NCBI GenBank assembly: GCA_013003115.1
Contig: JABDLF010000069.1
Span: forward strand, 1-51,068
Direction: 5' to 3'
DNA length: 51,068 nucleotides
From: Gammaproteobacteria bacterium
GTDB lineage: Bacteria; Pseudomonadota; Gammaproteobacteria; Steroidobacterales; JABDLF01
This document shows, one piece after another, positions 1 to 6,652 of the stretch. Both the position numbers and the translations under genes were made by a program. Position 1 is the first letter of the stretch, and each line of letters begins with the position of its first letter. The notes under the pieces are model-generated. The model worked only from the letters and a program-made list of their open reading frames with translations, did not search any database and was not told the origin of the DNA.

Positions 1-347
1 TTGCGTTCTGGCAGATGGCTGGCGTCGTAGAAGGACGTGATAGCGGTAACCTGCCCATCGCAGGTCTCCACCCAGTCACAGACGGCCACCGCTCCGTTCG
101 GGGTGCCCATTTCAAACCAGATCGCACACTGATCGCCGTGTGAAAGCGTACGAATAATTTTTAGCGACGTGACATTTTTCGCAGCCAGGGGTCGCACCCA
201 CTCCAGGTATCTTTCCCGCCCGCTGACAGTGCCGAACGGGCTTGTGTGTGCAAAGTCCGGGGAGAGGGGAATCTGCTCCGGTGTCCCCGCGTTCCAACCA
301 TCTATCCAGGCTCGTGCAAGTTGTTCAGCACTTTTGAAGTTTGTCAT
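1..347 (-). CDS. NTF2-like (SnoaL-type) protein, C-terminus cut by window edge
   Basis: Reading the minus strand from the ATG at 347 gives an open frame of about 115 residues that runs off the left edge. It starts MTNFKSAEQLARAWIDGWNA and contains the SPDFAHTSPFG and GRERYLEW segments followed by alternating strands. That is the cone-shaped NTF2/SnoaL-like fold, used by small polyketide cyclases, isomerases and many proteins of unknown role. An AAGGAAGG ribosome-binding site lies just upstream of the ATG. It is 43 nt downstream of the XRE-type regulator on the same strand, so the two are probably co-transcribed. The substrate cannot be told. Family assignment is by pattern only. Confidence 0.72.
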   Translation of the reverse strand, partial: MTNFKSAEQLARAWIDGWNAGTPEQIPLSPDFAHTSPFGTVSGRERYLEWVRPLAAKNVTSLKIIRTLSHGDQCAIWFEMGTPNGAVAVCDWVETCDGQVTAITSFYDASHLPER

Positions 348-390
348 GACACAACCTTCCTTAAAAAACGGCGTCTTGCAGCAGTAAAAG

Positions 391-1134
391 CTAGCCGATT
401 TCCGGCAGCTTTTCGATGGCATTCCAGAATGTCCATGGCCTGGCCGCAAGAAGCATTCCGAAGCCACGCTTCTGCTCGTGTGGGATGCTGCGATCCAGTT
501 CCGCGAGTTCCGAAAACTCCTCGGCGAGCCTCTCAATACGCTTCATGAGTAACTTAATAGATGCATCCGTCAGCTCGCTGTTTTCCAGCTTCAGGCTTTC
601 GTCGGCGCTGCTGAAATCATAGTCGATGAACTCGTTTTTGACTTGTTTCTCGTAGCGGCGCCTGATCGGTCCGCCCGCGCGCCACTGGATTCGAGCATCG
701 GTGAGCAGTCGAACCTGCTTACGGGGCATAAGGTTAATAAGCCCGAGGCGAGCCAGTCGTGTCAGGCAACGCTGCTGGCCAGGCTCGTCGAGATCAAGTC
801 GCTTGCCAATGCGGTGCGGCTTCCAGCCGATTAGCAACAAGTAAAAATACGCAAGCAGCGGCGGGTCAGCGGCAAGCGCCTGTTCCTGTTGCTCGCTGAG
901 CTGGCTCGTTCGGTTGTTGTCGTGAACAGCGGCAATCTGAGATAGCTCATAGATTGACATACCCAGGAACCGGCAGATCTCTTCAAGGCGATGCAGCGAA
1001 AAAGTCTGCTCGGAAAAGAGGCGTTTTACGCTGGACTCGCTCAGGTTCAGCGCTTTGGCGAGGTCGCGGTAGGTGAGTCCCTGGGAGCGCAGGCAGCGCT
1101 TCAGCGACGTCGTAATCTGGCCGGTTTGGCTCAT
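391..1134 (-). CDS. XRE-type helix-turn-helix transcriptional regulator
   Basis: 247-residue protein. Residues about 7-65 form a Cro/C1-type DNA-binding domain: LTYRDLAKALNLSESSVKRLF is the helix-turn-helix and LHRLEEICRFLGMSIYEL completes the bundle. The remaining 180 residues include a second helical, winged-helix-like region (about 90-150, with LTRLARLGLINL) and a charged C-terminal helical part, possibly an effector or dimerisation domain. The gene is divergent from the VCBS-repeat lipoprotein and lies directly upstream of the NTF2-like gene. The 144-nt divergent gap holds a perfect 11-bp palindrome that could be its operator. The DNA-binding role is well supported. The regulated genes and the ligand are inferred from position only. 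Confidence 0.85.
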   Translation of the reverse strand: MSQTGQITTSLKRCLRSQGLTYRDLAKALNLSESSVKRLFSEQTFSLHRLEEICRFLGMSIYELSQIAAVHDNNRTSQLSEQQEQALAADPPLLAYFYLLLIGWKPHRIGKRLDLDEPGQQRCLTRLARLGLINLMPRKQVRLLTDARIQWRAGGPIRRRYEKQVKNEFIDYDFSSADESLKLENSELTDASIKLLMKRIERLAEEFSELAELDRSIPHEQKRGFGMLLAARPWTFWNAIEKLPEIG

Positions 1135-1170
1135 AGAAGCACCACTTCAAAGGTCTTAAAGTATCGTAAA

Positions 1171-1181
1171 GCAAGACTTGC
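1171..1181. promoter_or_regulatory. 11-bp palindrome in the divergent promoter region (candidate operator)
   Basis: GCAAG-A-CTTGC is a perfect 5+1+5 inverted repeat centred at 1176, 37-47 nt upstream of the XRE-regulator start at 1134. It adjoins an AT-rich stretch (1182-1204) containing TATTAT and TATAGT, which could serve as -10 elements for the rightward gene. XRE regulators often bind short palindromes between themselves and a divergent target. No clean -35/-10 pair with 16-18 nt spacing was found, so the promoter positions are unresolved. Confidence 0.4.
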
Positions 1182-1278
1182 AATATTCGTATTGTATTAT
1201 AGTACGCAGGCATTATGCTTCAAAGTCGCAACACTACGAAGCAGCGAGGAAGAGCCTGCGCGGCCGCACGAATTGATC

Positions 1279-2958
1279 ATGTTTACCTCATATTTTTCCA
1301 GGCAGCGCGAAGCGGCATGCAGGCTCAGCAAACGCCTGAGGATGGTCGGCCCGGCGCTTTTCCTTGCTGGCCTGCAGCTGGGCTGCGCAAGCTCCCCGGC
1401 CGGCGCGAGCGGCAGCGAGCTGTTTGAGCACCTGACTTTTGCAACGGGCTCCGGGAAGGCTCAGACCGTTGTAGAAGGTTATTTCCTGGGCGATAACACC
1501 GCACAGTTGATGGTGTTGAGTGTCGATGAGGAAGGCGAGCGCAAGCTGCAAATGTACCGGCTTACCCATAACGCATGGGTACCGGTGCTCGAATCTACGA
1601 TGGATAAGGACGTGTTGTTCGTCGACGTTGCTGGTATTGCCGGGCGGGATCGGCTTGTAACAATAAAGCGAGGCCTGATCAGCTGGTTCGACCCCGAGAC
1701 AGTCACCTATCACCCGATTGCGACGGTCTATTCAAACTACAACGCGTCACAGAATTCCAGGGGAAGCACGACCCGGGCGGGAGGAGAAGTCGCTACCGTG
1801 GATATAGCGCGCGATCTCAACCTTGACGGTCGTGATGATCTGATTATTCCTGACTTCGATGGATTCTGGGTGGCCACGCAACTGGCAGACGGCTCGTTTT
1901 CGGAGCCGGCCCGATATGGTCCGCCAGAGCCTTTTCTGGATGCCCCGGCAATGAACGAGGACAAAAGTTATCGCAGTCTCGGAATTTCCGCTGGCACTAT
2001 TCCCGTTTACCTGAGCCGCATCCACCAGTTCGATCAGAACCAGGACGGTCGGGCGGATCTGGTTTTCTGGAACAACGATCATTTTGACGTTTATCTTCAG
2101 AACGCCGACGGGCTTTTCGAGACGGAACCCGCGGAGGTCAAATTCGGGGTGCCGTTCGACTCCGATGCCACTTATTCACGTGCTTATGACTTCGTCGACG
2201 AGGGCATGATTTCCCTGTTGTTCGGTTTAAACCAGAGCAGCACACGAAAGATTCTGCACTCATTCCAGGATATGAACGCTGATAACGTTGCTGACATGGT
2301 GACGCTTACCTTGTCGGGCCGGTCCATGCTGAGGCAGCGCAGCGTGTATGAAGTGTACTTTGGCGAGACCAGTCCGGAGGGCATCTCTTTTTCAGCGCAG
2401 GCAAGCGCAATACTTAAGCCCGCGGGCAGGGCAGGGGGTATGCAGCCGTGGGGCTACTCGTCACAGCTGTTTAAAGACATGAACGGTGACGGCCAACCGG
2501 ACGTCATGTTCAGAGACGTACGTGTTGGTTTTGGCGGGATGGCACGCGCAATGGTGGGCAACTCTGTTGCCCTGGATCTCGAATTCTATCGCCAGCAAGA
2601 TGGCGTTTTTCCAGACAAACTTGTTACGCGAAAAAAGGTCAGACGCTTCAGTCCGCTGTCCGGAATCGGCAATATCTTCTTTCCTCCTGTGCTGCTGGGA
2701 GATGTCGACGGCGACGGGCGATCTGACCTGCTCATTGGTCAAAGCCCGAAAGAGCTGTTTGTCTGGCAAGGCGTTGCCGGGGACGAAGCGTTTGCCCGAG
2801 AGCCCGGCAAAGTTAAGGTAGACCTGCCCGCTGACGAGCGCAATATCTGGCTAAGTGATCTTAACGGCGATGGAAAAATGGACGTCATTATTGTTGCCGG
2901 GGCAGGCAAGCGCTCGCCTGATCAGTCACGCTCGGTCACCACTCTGATAGCATGCTAG
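1279..2958 (+). CDS. Secreted FG-GAP/VCBS repeat protein, probable lipoprotein
   Basis: The frame is open from 991, but the ATG at 1279 places a basic n-region (RQREAACRLSKRLR) before a hydrophobic stretch ending LQLGC, a weak lipobox with Cys36, so this start is preferred. An ATG at 1342 would leave a very short signal. The 559-residue product has at least six DxNxDGxxD-type calcium-binding loops at about residues 178 (DLNLDGRDD), 251 (DQNQDGRAD), 330 (DMNADNVAD, degenerate), 399 (DMNGDGQPD), 474 (DVDGDGRSD) and 526 (DLNGDGKMD). Each is followed by hydrophobic strands, as in FG-GAP/VCBS beta-propellers. It is presumably exported to the outer membrane or cell surface. No enzymatic domain is seen. 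It is divergent from the XRE regulator. Confidence 0.82.
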   Translation: MFTSYFSRQREAACRLSKRLRMVGPALFLAGLQLGCASSPAGASGSELFEHLTFATGSGKAQTVVEGYFLGDNTAQLMVLSVDEEGERKLQMYRLTHNAWVPVLESTMDKDVLFVDVAGIAGRDRLVTIKRGLISWFDPETVTYHPIATVYSNYNASQNSRGSTTRAGGEVATVDIARDLNLDGRDDLIIPDFDGFWVATQLADGSFSEPARYGPPEPFLDAPAMNEDKSYRSLGISAGTIPVYLSRIHQFDQNQDGRADLVFWNNDHFDVYLQNADGLFETEPAEVKFGVPFDSDATYSRAYDFVDEGMISLLFGLNQSSTRKILHSFQDMNADNVADMVTLTLSGRSMLRQRSVYEVYFGETSPEGISFSAQASAILKPAGRAGGMQPWGYSSQLFKDMNGDGQPDVMFRDVRVGFGGMARAMVGNSVALDLEFYRQQDGVFPDKLVTRKKVRRFSPLSGIGNIFFPPVLLGDVDGDGRSDLLIGQSPKELFVWQGVAGDEAFAREPGKVKVDLPADERNIWLSDLNGDGKMDVIIVAGAGKRSPDQSRSVTTLIAC

Positions 2959-3010
2959 ATGCCGTGCTCGCATAGCTGAATTTTCCAGTTCGCCACACCG
3001 CCAATGAAAT

Positions 3011-3265
3011 CTACTTCTGTTTTCGTTGCCCGGTGACGAGCAGTGCGAGGAATATGATTGCGGCCACCATGGCCGTCGACACAGCTGCTACCGGCAGCAG
3101 CCAGCTTAAAGCTGTTTCGGCGACAATGTGCCAGTTCGTATCTGCCTGGCTATGAAAGATACCGCCCGGGTTAAGGCGCCAGTCGTTTATGGTCATTACG
3201 GCCGAGACAAGGACGCCGCAAAGCGATCCAGCCACTAAGGAGATTTGCCAGTGTTTCCTATTCAC
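3011..3265 (-). CDS. Small two-helix membrane protein
   Basis: 84-residue product starting at a GTG, with two hydrophobic segments at about residues 8-26 and 53-78 and a basic C-terminal end (GQRKQK). No family is recognised. It lies 33 nt downstream of the DUF4286-DUF3667 fusion gene on the same strand, so it is likely co-transcribed and may be a membrane partner. There is no strong Shine-Dalgarno before the GTG, so the exact start is uncertain. The hydrophobicity pattern and tight spacing support a real gene. Confidence 0.6.
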   Translation of the reverse strand: MNRKHWQISLVAGSLCGVLVSAVMTINDWRLNPGGIFHSQADTNWHIVAETALSWLLPVAAVSTAMVAAIIFLALLVTGQRKQK

Positions 3266-3298
3266 GGCGTGATGGCGAGCTTCTGGCGCCTGGCATGT

Positions 3299-4525
3299 TC
3301 AAACCGACAGGGCGGTGTACACGAACCCTGCCAGCATCGTCATTGTCAGGCAGACGTGGTATGCCACGAACAGCAGGACATATTTGATCAGGGTGACAAA
3401 AAAGCTCTGGCCGTAGACCCTGCGCATCGCTTTGAATAAATAAACCGGTATGTAGACTGACAGCGCGATGATCATCAGCGTTACGAGGACGCCCTGAGCG
3501 CCGAAAAAGTCAGGAATGCGCGACAGAAGCACAGACACAGTCAGATTCAAAAAGAAAAACGAATGGAAATGCACGAAAAACAGAAGATGTTCAACGTAGT
3601 AGCGGCGCGAAAAAATGTACAGAATTTTTTGCACCATCGCGATGAGGGGCAGGAACAGGAAGACCATCGTGGGCAGGTTGTCGTAAAGGTTCTTCAGGAA
3701 CGTCTTGCCCCGATCAACCGCAATACGTCTGCAGACCTGTTTAATGATCTCCGGAATTTCCTCCTGCGCGAGTGAGCCTGATCCCAGATTGATATCCAGT
3801 TCGTCGCACTGGCGAATGCTCTCTTGCTGCGCCTCAGAGCTGATCACGGCTGAATCGCTGAGTTGCTCGCCGCTAATCGTGAGCCTGCTGCCATCACCGC
3901 CGAAGCTGGCGACAAGAAAAAAGAGAATACTGACAACCAGGTACATGCGCAGCGGTGGCGTGTAATAAACCTGACGACCTGCAAGGTATTCTTCAGTCAG
4001 CTTTCCGGGGCGAAGCAGCAGCGGCAACACGCTGCGCCAGAGTCGCGAATCAATTTCAAAAAGGTCACCGATGAGGTCGCGAAAAAGCTCCCACACCGAA
4101 ATCATGCGCTTGCGATCACGCTGGCCGCACGCGTGGCAATACTGCCCGGTGAGCGGTGCGCTGCAGTTGCGGCATGATCGCAACAACTCAAGCTCTGCAC
4201 TTCCTGCCCGCGGTCCGCCAGCGGAAAGAATCTTGCGCGTTGCTTTGAAATAGCCACCGAAGCGTCGCTGTCCCTCCGCGCGCATGCGTTCTGCGTCGTG
4301 ACTGAGATAATGTTCAAGCGACTGCCGGTCCTTGATCCGGTACTGCACAGAGCGGTGAACGACACCCTGCTGAACACTTTCTGTATCAGCCAGTACCTCG
4401 GCGCTCACAAAACCGGCAATGGCCAGCATGTCGTCAATGTGTTCGCCGAGCCAGACATCGAACGAGTCGGCAACCTCGCCGTCGATATCCATATCCACCT
4501 GGTAAATGATGTGCTGATGCGACAT
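3299..4525 (-). CDS. DUF4286-DUF3667 fusion membrane protein with zinc-ribbon motif
   Basis: 408 residues. Residues 1-100 match the DUF4286 pattern: a small ferredoxin-like domain beginning with a YQVDMDID strand, then FDVWLGEHIDDMLAIAGF, with YRIKDRQSLEHYL and a closing GGYFKATRKIL. Residues 118-133 form a treble-clef or zinc-ribbon motif, CRNC-x8-CHAC followed by GQ, which is the start of DUF3667. The rest has the DUF3667 features LLRPGKLTEEYLAGRQVYYTPP and about five hydrophobic helices (near 195, 295, 330, 350 and 385). The function of both families is unknown; the C-terminal part is an integral membrane domain. Domain assignment is from remembered family patterns. It is followed by a small membrane protein at 3011-3265. 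Confidence 0.78.
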   Translation of the reverse strand: MSHQHIIYQVDMDIDGEVADSFDVWLGEHIDDMLAIAGFVSAEVLADTESVQQGVVHRSVQYRIKDRQSLEHYLSHDAERMRAEGQRRFGGYFKATRKILSAGGPRAGSAELELLRSCRNCSAPLTGQYCHACGQRDRKRMISVWELFRDLIGDLFEIDSRLWRSVLPLLLRPGKLTEEYLAGRQVYYTPPLRMYLVVSILFFLVASFGGDGSRLTISGEQLSDSAVISSEAQQESIRQCDELDINLGSGSLAQEEIPEIIKQVCRRIAVDRGKTFLKNLYDNLPTMVFLFLPLIAMVQKILYIFSRRYYVEHLLFFVHFHSFFFLNLTVSVLLSRIPDFFGAQGVLVTLMIIALSVYIPVYLFKAMRRVYGQSFFVTLIKYVLLFVAYHVCLTMTMLAGFVYTALSV

Positions 4526-4720
4526 AAGATTTCTGCGTTTTCTCTCAGGGCCTTCTGTGGGCTTTTGTTGGCGAGGGAATCCTCCGGGATTCTAGCACTC
4601 GAGCCGGGTAATTCAGGCGCTGTGATAAGCTAAAGAGCGAAATAACAACTACTTAAGCACCCGGCAATGCTGGCGTTCAGAGCGCTGGGCAGGCGATAAA
4701 CAAACATACCGAAACACAGC

Positions 4721-6637
4721 ATGAGCGACCGCAACGGGAAAAATAATTTTGACGACGCTTCGCGCGAGGAACTGCTCGAAGAGATCGGTCGTCTGCGCAG
4801 TCGTATGTCCGAAACCCGGCGAGAGATGAAGCGCAGCCAGATTGTTGCCAACATGCTGCGCAAGCTTTACCGGATAGAAAGGCTGGAGGCTCGCCCGAAA
4901 GAGCTTGCTTCAACGTTTATCAATATTGTCGCCGAATCACTCGACATAAATCGAGTCGCATTGCTTAAGCGTGACAGTGCCGAGAGTTTTGAAGTGGTGA
5001 AACTGCTGCACAAGGAGGCGATCGGGAAAAATGTGCTGCGGGAAACCGGCTTTGTCGAGGGCTTTGCTTTTCTGAACCCATCGACGCCTGACAGCGATTT
5101 CAAGTTTCAGATTAAGAAACTCATGGACGCCGACGCCATCCTCTGGGATTTTGATGAAGCCTCGGGTCTCGCGCTTGTGCTCGGGCACAGTGACAGCGAA
5201 GAGGCCTCGCAATGGCGGTTTGATCAGGGTGACAGGGAGATGGTCGAACTGGCGCTAAGTGCCTACGTTGGAGTTGTCGAGCGCAATCGCGCAGAAGAAA
5301 AACTGACCCATGATGCGTTTCATGATGGACTGACCGATCTGGCCAACCGCAGCCGCTTTATTCAACACCTCGAGCGCGCGATTTATCGTTCGGCCCGTTC
5401 CCAGGATTATATTTTTTCGGTGCTGTTTATCGACATGGATCGCCTGAAGCTTATCAATGACAGCTACGGTCATGAGACGGGTGATCTTTTGCTGCGAGCG
5501 TTTGCAGAGCGCCTGCAAAACTCTGTGCGCCCGGGGGACATTGTGGCCCGGCTTGGCGGCGACGAGTTTGCCGTGCTCGCAGATGGACTCAATGACCGTG
5601 CCGAAGTGGAGCTGTTAGCCGAGCGGATTATTCAGGATGTTAACCAGCCTTTTTATGTGCAGCGGCATACGATCTCGGCGTCCGCAAGCATCGGGATTGC
5701 GAAGGGCGCGTCAAGTTACGAGAATGCAGAAGAACTGCTGCGCGACGCGGATATCGCCATGTATCGCGCCAAGGAGTCGGGTGGTGGCCGCCACCGTATG
5801 TTTGATACCGGAATGCATCTGAACATGGTTGCACGGCTCAAGCTGGAGTCGGAGCTTCACGAGGCGCTGGATGAGGATCATCTGCGCTTGTATTACCAGC
5901 CGATTTATGACCTGTCTAATGATGAGCTTGTTTCCTGCGAGGCTCTGTTGCGCTGGCAGCACAAGCAGGATGGTTTGCTGGGCCCGGGCGAATTTGTGCA
6001 TCTTGCAGAGGAATCAGGCCTTGCTATCACCATGGGTCGCTGGGTGCTGAGGCGCGTTTGCCAGGATCTGAAGTTCTGGGACAGCAGCATCAGGAAGGGC
6101 AAGCCGCCAGGCGTAAGCATCAATATCTCGGACCGTGAATTTGCGATGCCGGATTTCGTCGAGAATATCTCGAGCGTGCTGAGCGAGGCGGGCGTCGACG
6201 CGTCGCGCGTGCAGCTTGAATTGACGGAGCGCATGCTGCTTGACCGCGGAACCGGCGAGAAACGGGTTCTCGAAAAGCTGAAGGCACTGGGTTTTCGAAT
6301 AATGGTAGATGACTTCGGTACGGGCTACTCGTCGTTGTCACGACTGCAGAAACTGCCCATCGATGTGATAAAGGTCGACAAGAGCTTTGTCCACGATATC
6401 GTGAGCAGCGCCGAGAAGGCCGAACTCGTACGTATGATCATCAGCCTCGGCCATAGCCTGGGAATCAAGGTCGTCGCCGAAGGCGTGGAAAACCAGGCCC
6501 AGCTCGACCAGCTTGAGGCACTGGGCTGCAATTACGCTCAGGGCTTTTTCCTTGGCGTGCCCATGAATTCCGAGCTGCTTGCGAAGCTGGTTGAATCCGG
6601 AGGCGCGCCGCTCAAGATTACGGAACGCGCCTCCTGA
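4721..6637 (+). CDS. GAF-GGDEF-EAL cyclic-di-GMP signalling enzyme
   Basis: 638 residues. An N-terminal charged coiled coil (about 10-60) is followed by a GAF-like sensor region (about 60-190). The diguanylate cyclase domain has an intact GGDEF at 279-283, with an RPGD product-inhibition I-site five residues upstream. The phosphodiesterase domain has EAL at 407-409 (EALLRW) plus ELTERMLL, DDFGTGYSSL, KVDKSFV and QGFFLG, so the main metal- and substrate-binding residues are present. Either activity is possible and the net direction cannot be read from sequence. There is no transmembrane segment, so it is probably cytosolic and senses a small ligand through GAF. No good ribosome-binding site precedes the ATG. 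It is divergent from the DUF4286-DUF3667 gene. Confidence 0.93.
   Translation: MSDRNGKNNFDDASREELLEEIGRLRSRMSETRREMKRSQIVANMLRKLYRIERLEARPKELASTFINIVAESLDINRVALLKRDSAESFEVVKLLHKEAIGKNVLRETGFVEGFAFLNPSTPDSDFKFQIKKLMDADAILWDFDEASGLALVLGHSDSEEASQWRFDQGDREMVELALSAYVGVVERNRAEEKLTHDAFHDGLTDLANRSRFIQHLERAIYRSARSQDYIFSVLFIDMDRLKLINDSYGHETGDLLLRAFAERLQNSVRPGDIVARLGGDEFAVLADGLNDRAEVELLAERIIQDVNQPFYVQRHTISASASIGIAKGASSYENAEELLRDADIAMYRAKESGGGRHRMFDTGMHLNMVARLKLESELHEALDEDHLRLYYQPIYDLSNDELVSCEALLRWQHKQDGLLGPGEFVHLAEESGLAITMGRWVLRRVCQDLKFWDSSIRKGKPPGVSINISDREFAMPDFVENISSVLSEAGVDASRVQLELTERMLLDRGTGEKRVLEKLKALGFRIMVDDFGTGYSSLSRLQKLPIDVIKVDKSFVHDIVSSAEKAELVRMIISLGHSLGIKVVAEGVENQAQLDQLEALGCNYAQGFFLGVPMNSELLAKLVESGGAPLKITERAS
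6599..6634. other. Inverted repeat across the 3' end of the GGDEF-EAL gene
   Basis: GGAGGCGCG (6599-6607) and CGCGCCTCC (6626-6634) form a perfect 9-bp stem with an 18-nt loop. It overlaps the last codons of the cyclic-di-GMP gene and sits just before the convergent fadE stop. No T-tract follows, so it is not a canonical intrinsic terminator. It may stabilise the 3' ends of the convergent transcripts. Confidence 0.4.
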
Positions 6638-6652
6638 CGAGGTAGGTCGTTA

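Noticed and set aside
991-1278. N-terminal extension of the VCBS protein to 991
   Set aside because: It overlaps the divergent XRE regulator and reads as its antisense shadow; the signal peptide appears only from 1279.
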